Assembly: GCA_003488105.1 (NCBI GenBank)
Contig: DNMS01000086.1
Location: forward strand, 1,289 to 11,238
Reading direction: 5' to 3'
Source: Rhodospirillaceae bacterium
GTDB taxonomy: Bacteria > Pseudomonadota > Alphaproteobacteria > Rhodospirillales_A > Casp-alpha2
DNA length: 9,950 nt
The position numbers were made by a program, and so were the translations under genes. Numbering within the stretch: position 1 is the stretch's first letter; every line of letters begins with the position of its first letter. The notes beneath the pieces were generated by a model. That model did not search any database, was not told where the DNA came from, and saw only the letters and a list, made by a program, of their open reading frames with translations. This document shows, piece after piece, positions 1 through 6,615 of this stretch.

Positions 1-74
1 TCGACGTGGTGTGGCTGTTCCTGTTCGTCGCCATCTACTGGTGGGGCAAGGGGTCCGCGACCCAGCTTCTCTAA
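1..74 (+). CDS. ctaE: Cytochrome c oxidase subunit III, C-terminal end (partial)
   Basis: Only the last 23 codons are present, ending at a TAA at 72-74; the rest lies left of the window. The readable tail DVVWLFLFVAIYWWG followed by KGSATQLL is the typical end of the last transmembrane helix of heme-copper oxidase subunit III, an inner-membrane subunit of aa3-type cytochrome c oxidase in aerobic respiration. The DUF983 gene that follows supports this, because ctaE and DUF983 are common neighbours in alphaproteobacteria. A quinol oxidase subunit III (CyoC) is possible from such a short tail but fits less well. The gene is closed by a strong intrinsic terminator at 100-131. Confidence 0.85.
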   Translation, partial: DVVWLFLFVAIYWWGKGSATQLL

Positions 75-99
75 GACGAACACCATCCTTTGGTTTTGG

Positions 100-131
100 A
101 AACGCTCCCCCTCGGGGGAGCGTTTTCTTTT
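100..131 (+). terminator. Rho-independent terminator after ctaE
   Basis: The arms AACGCTCCCC (101-110) and GGGGAGCGTT (115-124) form a perfect 10-bp stem with a four-base CTCG loop, and A100-T125 adds an eleventh pair. A T-rich tract (TTTTCTTTT, 123-131) follows. It sits 26 bp after the ctaE stop codon and should end the oxidase transcript before the DUF983 gene. It is the clearest intrinsic terminator in the window. Confidence 0.92.
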
Positions 132-223
132 ATGGGTTTTCATCAGCGGCTTCTGGTAATCGGCGCGTCGCCGCCGTATCTTCAATTCACGACTGGGGGA
201 TGTAGAATTTTCAGGAGTTGACC

Positions 224-631
224 ATGAACGACCTTGCGAGCAGCCCATCCCCCAATGCGGACGGTGACGGCGCTTCCCCGGTGATGAACGGCATCCGCGG
301 ACGCTGCCCCCGCTGCGGCGAAGGCCGCCTGTTCAAAGGTTACCTCAGGGTTGCCGATACCTGCGACGTCTGCGGCATGAGCTTCCATGGCCATGACACG
401 GGCGACGGGCCGGTGGTGCCGGTGCTGCTGATCATCGGCGGGATCATCGTCGGATTGGCGTTGGCGCTGGAAGTCGTCTACGAGCCCCCTGTCTGGGTCC
501 ACCTGCTGTTGTGGATTCCCCTCGGCACCTTGCTGACCCTCGGCATCATGGTCCCCCTGAAGGGCATGGCCGTGGGGCTACAGTACAAGTACCGCTCGAC
601 CGAGGAAGACACCCGCCTGGGCGGAATCTAG
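224..631 (+). CDS. DUF983 family zinc-ribbon membrane protein
   Basis: This 135-residue protein belongs to the DUF983 family, small membrane proteins of unknown biochemical role that are often encoded beside cytochrome oxidase assembly genes in alphaproteobacteria. The N-terminal part carries two CxxC pairs (C28/C31 in RCPRCGEGRLF and C47/C50 in CDVCG), consistent with a zinc ribbon. The following HGHDTGDGP segment is typical of the family. Two hydrophobic segments at about 64-83 and 92-111 should be transmembrane helices. The ATG at 224 is chosen because an AGGAG (213-217) lies six bases upstream; a TTG at 218 is in frame but overlaps that spacing. A terminator separates it from ctaE, so it probably has its own promoter or relies on read-through. 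SURF1, a frequent next gene, does not follow here. A role in oxidase biogenesis is inferred from context only. Confidence 0.88.
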   Translation: MNDLASSPSPNADGDGASPVMNGIRGRCPRCGEGRLFKGYLRVADTCDVCGMSFHGHDTGDGPVVPVLLIIGGIIVGLALALEVVYEPPVWVHLLLWIPLGTLLTLGIMVPLKGMAVGLQYKYRSTEEDTRLGGI

Positions 632-632
632 G

Positions 633-851
633 CTAGGGCCGGCCCGAACGGGCCTGGGCCGGCGGGCAGGCGTTGGAGCCGTAGGAACAGAACACGCAGC
701 AGTCGCCCGGTTCCGGCGTTAACAGGCTGCCGCATTCCATGCATTGGTAATAATAGATGCACTGATCCGTCGGCATGACCTCGGTCGCCGTATGCTCGCA
801 CATGGGGCAGGTCAGGGTCGTGATCTGGGAAATGGGGCCGTCGATGCTCAT
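633..851 (-). CDS. GDCCVxC domain-containing small Cys-rich protein (Cys form)
   Basis: This 72-residue protein has nine cysteines: C15 and C18 in TCPMCEH, C31, C37 and C40 in CMECG, C51, C52 and C55 in GDCCVFCSYG, and C62 in ACPP. The GDCCVFCSYG core followed by CPP is the hallmark of the GDCCVxC family, described as (seleno)proteins because some members carry selenocysteine. Here every position is an ordinary TGC/TGT codon, so this is the all-Cys form. The two CxxC knuckles suggest metal binding and the GDCC region a redox or thiol-metal site; the function is not established. The gene starts 9 bp after the SLC13-type permease stop codon. That stop overlaps the Shine-Dalgarno (TAGGATCAGGGC then ATG), which indicates translational coupling. 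Its stop codon is 1 bp from the convergent DUF983 stop. Confidence 0.85.
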   Translation of the reverse strand: MSIDGPISQITTLTCPMCEHTATEVMPTDQCIYYYQCMECGSLLTPEPGDCCVFCSYGSNACPPAQARSGRP

Positions 852-860
852 GCCCTGATC

Positions 861-2258
861 CTACGGCAGATAGCCTAGGAACCGCCACCACAGGAAGCTC
901 AGCGGCAGCAGAAAGACGATGGTCAGGGCCGCCAGCAGCAGCGTGAATCGTCCGGCCTGGCGCAAACTGACCCCGCCCAGTTGCAGCGCCACCACCAGCG
1001 GCGGCACCTGATAGGGCAGGAACATGGTGGAATAGCCCAGCACGAAGGTCATCAGTACGGTCACCAGGGGAAAGCCCGTGGCCGTGGCCAGATCCTGGGC
1101 GAACGGCGGCAGCACGGCGGGCACGCTTGGGGCCGTGGCCAAAATGCCGGTGACCGAGCCCAGCCCGATCAGTGTCGCGAAGTTGGTCGCGGGCGTCGCC
1201 GGGTCGAGCGGCAGCAACGGCAGGATGCGGGCGGCCAGTTCCCGGCCCACGCCGGAATCGACGATGATCGCGGCCACGGACAGCACGGCGGCGATATAGA
1301 TCACCGAGGCCGTGTTGAAGCGGGTCATGAAATCGTCCTTGGTGACCAGATCGACACCGGGCAGCAGACAGACCACGCCCGCCGACAGGGCGATCCAGGC
1401 CGGTGAAATGCCGTGCCAGAAATCAACCGCCCACAGGGCCAGGGTGATCGTCAAGACAACGGCCAGAACCTTTTCGTCGCGGCTCATGGGTGTTGCCGGC
1501 GTTGTTCGACCAGTGGATGTGTCGGCGCGGTCGGGAAACAGCATCAGCACGGCGAAATAGATGGCGATGGCCTTAAGCACGCCGGTGACCGGAAAGTGCA
1601 GCAGCAAATAGGCGCCGTAGGTGAAATGCAGGCCGTAAAGCGTTTCCGCCGTGCCGGCCAGAACCATGTTGGGCACATTGGCCGGCAGGATGGCGACGGC
1701 CGGCATCCAGGTGCCGCAGGCCACGGCCATAACCAGCCCATACCGCCCGTTCCGGCCTTCGGCAAAGCCCAGGCGGTCGGCCAGGGCCAGGGCGATCGGC
1801 ACCAACAAGATCACCCGTCCCATGGTCGACGGCATGAGGAAAGACAGGGCCACGCCGACCAGCACCATGGCCGCGACCTGGGCCTTGTAGGTTTCGCCGA
1901 ACAGGCCGGTCAGGCGCGCCGCGAGGCGGCCGCCCAGGCCCGTGCGGGTCACCGCGATACCGACGATCAAGCCGCCGAAGGTCAGCCACAGGGCCGTCGA
2001 CGACCAACCGGCGAAGATCACGTCCGCCGGCGCCACGGCAATCAGCGAGGCGACGGCGAAGAAGGCCAGGCCGGTGACGAATTCGGGCATCACGCCGGTC
2101 GCGAAGAAGCCCATGGCGAACAGCACGAGGGCGCTGCCGCGCAGGACCTTGGGCTCCCACCCTTCGGGCGTGGGGGCAAGCAACAGCAGGACCGCCAGGG
2201 AAAACACGGCAAGGGCCGTCCACCTGGGCAAAGTCATGGTCACGGATCGTGCGGGCAT
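861..2258 (-). CDS. SLC13 (DASS)-type permease
   Basis: This very hydrophobic 465-residue protein has about 11-12 predicted membrane segments and the two-repeat layout of the SLC13/CitT/DASS family, inner-membrane symporters for dicarboxylates, sulfate and other anions. Family-like features are the hairpin around FLMPSTMGRVILLVPI (about 140-155) followed by LPANVPNMVLAG (191-202), and the second-half counterpart ILATAPSVPAVLPPF (372-386) followed by FLPYQVPPLVVALQLGG (413-429). The classical Ser-Asn-Thr substrate/Na+ motifs are not intact in either half, so substrate and coupling ion cannot be assigned. The ATG at 2258 is chosen because GGAGGA lies just upstream (GGAGGACCC then ATG) and hydrophobicity begins soon after. 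The frame stays open 74 codons further upstream, but that part is polar and overlaps the divergent phaC region. It is probably co-transcribed with the GDCCVxC gene. Confidence 0.82.
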   Translation of the reverse strand: MPARSVTMTLPRWTALAVFSLAVLLLLAPTPEGWEPKVLRGSALVLFAMGFFATGVMPEFVTGLAFFAVASLIAVAPADVIFAGWSSTALWLTFGGLIVGIAVTRTGLGGRLAARLTGLFGETYKAQVAAMVLVGVALSFLMPSTMGRVILLVPIALALADRLGFAEGRNGRYGLVMAVACGTWMPAVAILPANVPNMVLAGTAETLYGLHFTYGAYLLLHFPVTGVLKAIAIYFAVLMLFPDRADTSTGRTTPATPMSRDEKVLAVVLTITLALWAVDFWHGISPAWIALSAGVVCLLPGVDLVTKDDFMTRFNTASVIYIAAVLSVAAIIVDSGVGRELAARILPLLPLDPATPATNFATLIGLGSVTGILATAPSVPAVLPPFAQDLATATGFPLVTVLMTFVLGYSTMFLPYQVPPLVVALQLGGVSLRQAGRFTLLLAALTIVFLLPLSFLWWRFLGYLP

Positions 2259-2427
2259 GGGTCCTCCGTTGTCCCCGAGGGGGGCCCCCGCCATGCTTTT
2301 AGCGGGCGGACCCGCCGGGGAAAAGCGCTCAATGCCGGGTAATATACAAGGCCAACCCGTGGCGCGGCTCGGCAAAGGACGGTACACTCGTGTCAGCCGT
2401 CGCCGTCCATTGCTGGAATCTGGCCGC
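2259..2427. promoter_or_regulatory. Divergent intergenic region between the SLC13-type permease and phaC
   Basis: This 169-bp gap must hold the promoters of both genes. No convincing -35/-10 pair stands out. Weak -10-like strings in the phaC direction are TAATAT (2340-2345) and TACACT (2383-2388), neither with a good -35. The permease ribosome binding site GGAGGA occupies the left edge. A 10-bp GGGGGCCCCC palindrome lies at 2280-2289 and a longer imperfect dyad at 2295-2326. Confidence 0.5.
2295..2326. repeat. Imperfect 15+15 inverted repeat in the phaC/permease divergent gap
   Basis: The left arm GCTTTTAGCGGGCGG (2295-2309) and right arm CCGCCGGGGAAAAGC (2312-2326) flank two bases and pair at 12 of 15 positions. 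The order TTTT-stem-AAAA is the opposite of an intrinsic terminator in either direction, so an operator or a transcript hairpin is more plausible. It could also be chance in GC-rich DNA. Confidence 0.4.
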
Positions 2428-4287
2428 ATGACCAAGACATCCGAGAAATCTCCGCCCCGCGTCGACGCCGCGAAAGCCATAGCCGGCCCGGAAACGCCGT
2501 TTCCCGATGCGGAGGCGGCACAACGCGCCGCCCAGGCGCTGAACGAACGCTGTCAGCGCATCATGCAGCAATTCTGGGACCGCCAGGCGGAACAGCACGG
2601 ATTTCAGATTCCGGATCCGCTCGTGGTCGGCAAGGCGTTTTTCGAACTGGGGGCCGCCATGCTGCTGGACCCGGCCAAGCTGGCCGAGGCGCAGTCCAAA
2701 CTGTGGCAGGGTTATGCCGACCTATTCGATGCTGCGTCGAAGCGCCTGAACGGCGAGGCCGCCGCCCCGGTGGCCGAGCCCGCCCCGGACGACAAGCGGT
2801 TCAAGGACGAGGCCTGGTCGGAAAACGTCCTGTTCGACACCTTGAAGCAGTCCTACCTGCTGACCTCGAACTGGATCCGCGAGGCGGTCAGTGATGTCGA
2901 CGGCCTGGACCCCAAGACGCGGGAAAAGGTCACCTTCTATACCCGGCAGTGGGTCAACGCCCTGGCGCCGACGAATTTCGCAGCCACCAACCCCAAGGTT
3001 CTTCAGCGCACCCTCGACACCAAGGGTGAGAACCTGGTCAAGGGCCTGGACCATTTGTTGACGGACCTGGAGCGTGGCGAGGGCCAACTGCGCATTTCCA
3101 TGACCGACGAAACGGCCTTCACCCTGGGGCAGAACATCGCGGTCAGCCCGGGCAAGGTGGTGTTCCAAAACGACCTGATGCAGTTGATCCAATATGCGCC
3201 GACCACGGACAAGGTGGCGAAACGGCCGCTTCTGATCGTGCCGCCCTGGATCAACAAGTTCTATATCCTGGATTTGCAGCCAAAGAATTCGTTCATCAAA
3301 TGGGCCGTCGACCAGGGGCATACGGTGTTCGTCGTGTCCTGGGTCAATCCGGGGGAGAACCTGGCCGGAAAATCCTTCGAGGATTACATGCTCGAAGGGC
3401 CGCTGGCCGCCATGGACGCGATCCAGGACGCCACGGGCGAGGACAGTGTCAACATCATCGGCTATTGCATCGGCGGCACCCTGACGGCATCGACTCTCGG
3501 CTATCTGGCAGCGCAGCCGGTGGGCGCCAAATACACTGCCGACCGGGTCGCCTCCGCGACCTTCTTCACGACCATGACGGATTTTTCGGAACCTGGCGAA
3601 CTGGGCGTGTTCATCGACGAGGAGCAGCTGGACCTGCTTGAGGAACACATGGCGGAAAAGGGCTACCTGGAAGGCAGCCACATGAGCCAAGTGTTCAACA
3701 TGATGCGCGACAACGACCTGATCTGGTCCTTCGTGGTCAACAACTACCTGCTGGGCAAGGACCCCTTCCCCTTCGATCTGTTGTTCTGGAATTCGGATTC
3801 AACCCGCATGCCGGCCGCCATGCATGCGTTCTACCTGCGCAACATGTATCTGGAAAACAAGCTGGCCACGCCGGGCGGAATCTCCCTGGCGGGCACGCCC
3901 ATCGACCTGACCCGGGTCGATGTGCCTGCCTATATGATCTCGACCCGCGAGGACCATATCGCGCCCTGGAAGGCAACCTATGCGGCGACGCAGATATACA
4001 AAGGCCCGATCCGCTTCGTGCTGTCGGCCTCGGGCCATATCGCGGGCGTGATCAACCCACCGTCCGCCAACAAATACTGCTACTGGACAAATTCTCAGAC
4101 GCCGAAAGACCCGGACGCCTGGTTCGACAAGGCCAAGCAGCACGAGGGATCCTGGTGGCTGGATTGGGACGCCTGGGTCAAGAAATTGTCTGGCAAGCAA
4201 ACGGTGCCAGCGCGCGTCCCCGGCGACGGCAATCTGCCCGCCCTGGACGACGCGCCCGGCACCTACGTCAAGATCCGCGTTTCCTGA
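2428..4287 (+). CDS. phaC: Class I polyhydroxyalkanoate synthase
   Basis: This enzyme polymerises (R)-3-hydroxyacyl-CoA into polyhydroxyalkanoate at the granule surface. The protein is 619 residues, slightly longer than the well-studied Ralstonia eutropha enzyme. After a polar N-terminal domain (about 1-230) comes the alpha/beta-hydrolase domain with the lipase-like box GYCIGG. The nucleophile is C347, with D509 in STREDHIAPW and H537 in SASGHIAGVINPP. The C-to-D and D-to-H distances (162 and 28) nearly match C319/D480/H508 of R. eutropha. The LLFWNSDSTRMP segment and the C-terminal YVKIR are also typical. The ATG at 2428 begins the first plausible N-terminus; a GGAA about ten bases upstream is only a weak ribosome site. 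No phaE, phaR, phaA, phaB, phasin or depolymerase gene is in the window, so the enzyme appears to be a self-sufficient class I type. Its last 25 bp overlap the convergent mocR-type gene. Confidence 0.96.
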   Translation: MTKTSEKSPPRVDAAKAIAGPETPFPDAEAAQRAAQALNERCQRIMQQFWDRQAEQHGFQIPDPLVVGKAFFELGAAMLLDPAKLAEAQSKLWQGYADLFDAASKRLNGEAAAPVAEPAPDDKRFKDEAWSENVLFDTLKQSYLLTSNWIREAVSDVDGLDPKTREKVTFYTRQWVNALAPTNFAATNPKVLQRTLDTKGENLVKGLDHLLTDLERGEGQLRISMTDETAFTLGQNIAVSPGKVVFQNDLMQLIQYAPTTDKVAKRPLLIVPPWINKFYILDLQPKNSFIKWAVDQGHTVFVVSWVNPGENLAGKSFEDYMLEGPLAAMDAIQDATGEDSVNIIGYCIGGTLTASTLGYLAAQPVGAKYTADRVASATFFTTMTDFSEPGELGVFIDEEQLDLLEEHMAEKGYLEGSHMSQVFNMMRDNDLIWSFVVNNYLLGKDPFPFDLLFWNSDSTRMPAAMHAFYLRNMYLENKLATPGGISLAGTPIDLTRVDVPAYMISTREDHIAPWKATYAATQIYKGPIRFVLSASGHIAGVINPPSANKYCYWTNSQTPKDPDAWFDKAKQHEGSWWLDWDAWVKKLSGKQTVPARVPGDGNLPALDDAPGTYVKIRVS

Positions 4288-5804
4288 CCGCCTGCAAGCG
4301 CCCGTCCCACGGCCGGTTCCAATAGACCCGCCGCGCGTTTTAGCGCATCGGCGGGATAAGCCGTATATCCCAGGACCAGCCCATGGCGGCGTTCAGGCCC
4401 GGCGTAGTAACCGGACAAGGCACGTGCGGTAATGTCGACGGCCGCTGCCTCGCGGGTGATCGCCCCGTCCGCCAGGTTGCCACCCGGCCCACCCGACGCC
4501 AGGGTAACGGTCAATTGCATGCCGGCATCATCGTCGGGCACATCGAACAGCCCCTCGAACCGTGTGATCAGTTCGTCCCGCAAGACCGCCTGCCGCTCCC
4601 CGTAAATCTGCCGCATGCGCCGGACATGGGCGCCGAAACGCCCTGACTCCATGAAATCGGCCAGAACCGGCTGCATGGCCAAGGCGGGAAAGTCGTCGAC
4701 AGCGCCGCGCAGGCGGACGAAGGCATCGATCAGCGGCTCCGGCACCACCAGATACCCCAAACGCAGGGCCGGAAACATGACCTTGGAAAAGGTCCCGACA
4801 TAGATCACCCGGTCACCGCCATCCAATCCCTGAAGGGCCGCCAGCGGCCGCCCCCGGTAGCGGTATTCGCTGTCGTAGTCGTCTTCCAAAACCCAAAACC
4901 CGGCATCCCGCGCCCAGGACAGCAGGTCCAGGCGGCGCGCCAGGGACATGGTCGAGCCCAAGGGAAACTGATGTGACGGCGTCACCGCCAGCAAGCGCGG
5001 ATGCGGGGCCAGCTTGCGCGCATGGGCCACATCCAACCCCTCACCGTCCACCGGCGCCTGCACAACCCTGGCCCCGGCCGAGGAAAAGGCCGAGACCAAG
5101 CCCCGATAACCGGGGTTTTCCATGACCACCGATGCGCCCGGTTCCAACAACACGCGCGCGCATAGATCGATGCCCTGCTGCGCACCCGACGTGATGATGA
5201 CCTGATCGGCGGTGCATTTTGCCCCACGCACGGCAACCAGATAGTCGGCGATGGCCCGGCGCAGGGGCGCATGCCCGCGGCCGTCCCGGTCGTCCAGCAA
5301 GGCCAGAGGCGGTCGCCGCCAAAAGCGGCCCACGGCGCGGCCCCATTCATCGAAGGGAAAGGCCGCGACATCCGGAAGGCCCGGAAGGAAAGGACGGTGC
5401 GTTCCCGGCCCGGGCGAATGACGGGATATCAGATCAAGCACCCGCGCCGGCAAGGGCGGCGGTGCCTTGGCGTCCGCGGGCAGCGGCCCCGCGGCGCGCA
5501 GGTCGCCGGACAAATCCGGCAGATCCACGGAAACCCGCGTGCCCGCCCCCGGCCGGGCTTCGGTGAAGCCTTCGGCCAACAGCTGATCATAGGCTGCAAG
5601 CACCGTGTTACGGGAGATTTCAAGTTCGCGGGCCAGGATGCGGCTGGCTGGCAGACGCGCGCCCGAGCGCAGAACCCCGGCCAGGATCAGGCCCTTGATC
5701 CCCTTGTAAAGCTGCTCGTTCAGCGGCTGCGCGCCGGACCGATCCAGGTCCAGATCGATCAGCTGGGAATCCCGCCCCAGTTTCACGCCCCCCGAAGCCG
5801 TCAT
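4263..5804 (-). CDS. MocR/PdxR-type GntR-family transcriptional regulator with aminotransferase domain
   Basis: This 513-residue protein joins a GntR-type winged helix-turn-helix (about residues 25-93, with LPASRILARELEISRNTVL as the recognition region) to a fold-type I aminotransferase domain (about 150-500). The aminotransferase part keeps MENPGYRG, VTPSHQFPLG, LEDDYDSEYRYRG and YVGTFSKVMFPALRLGYLV; K341 in TFSK is the expected pyridoxal 5'-phosphate lysine. MocR regulators usually bind PLP or a PLP-amino acid adduct and often control the gene divergent to them. Here the divergent gene encodes a PNPOx-like protein, a frequent pairing. The ATG at 5804 is chosen because family homology begins right after it; the frame is open 28 codons upstream, but those residues are not family-like and would cover the intergenic region. 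The Shine-Dalgarno is weak. The TAG stop lies inside the 3' end of phaC. The effector cannot be read from sequence. Confidence 0.93.
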   Translation of the reverse strand: MTASGGVKLGRDSQLIDLDLDRSGAQPLNEQLYKGIKGLILAGVLRSGARLPASRILARELEISRNTVLAAYDQLLAEGFTEARPGAGTRVSVDLPDLSGDLRAAGPLPADAKAPPPLPARVLDLISRHSPGPGTHRPFLPGLPDVAAFPFDEWGRAVGRFWRRPPLALLDDRDGRGHAPLRRAIADYLVAVRGAKCTADQVIITSGAQQGIDLCARVLLEPGASVVMENPGYRGLVSAFSSAGARVVQAPVDGEGLDVAHARKLAPHPRLLAVTPSHQFPLGSTMSLARRLDLLSWARDAGFWVLEDDYDSEYRYRGRPLAALQGLDGGDRVIYVGTFSKVMFPALRLGYLVVPEPLIDAFVRLRGAVDDFPALAMQPVLADFMESGRFGAHVRRMRQIYGERQAVLRDELITRFEGLFDVPDDDAGMQLTVTLASGGPGGNLADGAITREAAAVDITARALSGYYAGPERRHGLVLGYTAYPADALKRAAGLLEPAVGRALAGGQETRILT

Positions 5805-5922
5805 TTCAATGGTCCCGTCAAAAATACAAATATGGCTCTTTCTTAAGAACCAAATTGCACGGTACAGGGAGATCATCATTGCCGGCAAGGCAGTATTCGA
5901 TCATGTGAAAAGGAACCGGACC
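5805..5922. promoter_or_regulatory. Divergent control region with candidate MocR operator
   Basis: This 118-bp gap between the MocR-type regulator and the PNPOx-like gene is clearly more AT-rich than its surroundings in its left half (about 5817-5860). It holds an imperfect inverted repeat TGGCTCTT (5833-5840), TCTT spacer, AAGAACCA (5845-5852), matching at 7 of 8 positions. A further TGGTCC occurs at 5810-5815 and GGAACC (GGTTCC on the other strand) at 5912-5917, giving a recurring GG-N-N-C theme. MocR proteins commonly bind paired short repeats in such gaps and repress their own gene while activating the neighbour. I cannot place -35/-10 boxes with confidence on either strand. Confidence 0.45.
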
Positions 5923-6600
5923 ATGCCCACTTTCCCCGACCTGCGGGTCACCGAGCGCTCCAAGGTCAAACGGGTGCCCAAGCGCGCCGTATACGATCGC
6001 GCCACGGTGGACGCGATCCTGGACGCGGGCCTGATGTGTCATGTCGGTTACGTGATCGACGGCGCGCCCTATGTCACGGCGACCTGCTATTGGCGGCACG
6101 GCGACCGGGTTTACTGGCACGGATCGGCGGCCAGCCGCATGCTGCGCACGGTGACCAGCGGCGTGCCGGTCTGCTTTACCGTCTCGCACCTGGACGGCCT
6201 GGTCATGGCGCGATCGGGCTTCCACCATTCCGTCAACTACCGGGGCGTGACCCTGTTCGGCGAGGCGGTGATGATCGAGGACCCGGCCGAGAAATTGGCG
6301 ACCTTGAAGGATTTCACGGACCGCTTGACCCCCGGCCGCTGGGAGGAACTGCGCGAAACCACGGACCAGGAACTGAAAGGCACCACCATCTGCGCGCTCA
6401 CCATCGACGAAGGCTCGGCCAAGGTGCGCGCGGGCGGGCCCATCGATGATGACCCCGATTACGATCTGAACGTCTGGGCCGGGATCGTGCCGATCACCAC
6501 GGTGGTGGGCGAACCCGTGGCCGATGACCGCCTGAAGCCGGGTACCCCAGAGCCGGATTACCTGCGCCGCATTTCCATCGGCGCGCCGCCCCGGGGATAG
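5923..6600 (+). CDS. Pyridoxamine 5'-phosphate oxidase-like FMN-binding protein
   Basis: This 225-residue protein is of the PNPOx-like split beta-barrel type (Pyridox_ox_2, NimA-like). Family features are the opening VPKRAVYDRATVDAILDAG, the strand VTATCYWRHGDRVYWHG (51-67), SRMLR (71-75), and SGFHHSVNYRGVTLFGEA (98-115), the most conserved segment. Such proteins bind FMN, or sometimes heme or F420, and act on small molecules; true pyridoxamine phosphate oxidase activity should not be assumed. The ATG at 5923 has an AGGA (5911-5914) eight bases upstream. The frame is open 38 codons further, into the control region, without family-like sequence. It is divergent from the MocR-type regulator and probably controlled by it. 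It lies 15 bp upstream of the TauE/SafE-type gene and is likely co-transcribed with it. Confidence 0.9.
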   Translation: MPTFPDLRVTERSKVKRVPKRAVYDRATVDAILDAGLMCHVGYVIDGAPYVTATCYWRHGDRVYWHGSAASRMLRTVTSGVPVCFTVSHLDGLVMARSGFHHSVNYRGVTLFGEAVMIEDPAEKLATLKDFTDRLTPGRWEELRETTDQELKGTTICALTIDEGSAKVRAGGPIDDDPDYDLNVWAGIVPITTVVGEPVADDRLKPGTPEPDYLRRISIGAPPRG

Positions 6601-6615
6601 GGCTATCATGCGTCG

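Noticed and set aside
641..654. GGCCC / GGGCC inverted repeat at the convergent DUF983/GDCCVxC junction.
   Set aside because: A five-bp GC stem inside the coding end of the GDCCVxC gene with no T tract, common by chance at this base composition.
633..851. Possible selenocysteine in the GDCCVxC protein.
   Set aside because: All nine cysteine positions are TGC or TGT and no in-frame TGA occurs before the stop, so this is the all-Cys form.
1413..2342. Long plus-strand open frame (about 309 codons) opposite the permease gene.
   Set aside because: Its translation is rich in Gly, Gln, His and Arg without any domain, as expected for an antisense shadow of a GC-rich membrane-protein gene.
2722..3690. 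Minus-strand open frame of about 322 codons opposite phaC.
   Set aside because: Shadow of the phaC reading frame; no family resemblance and no ribosome site.
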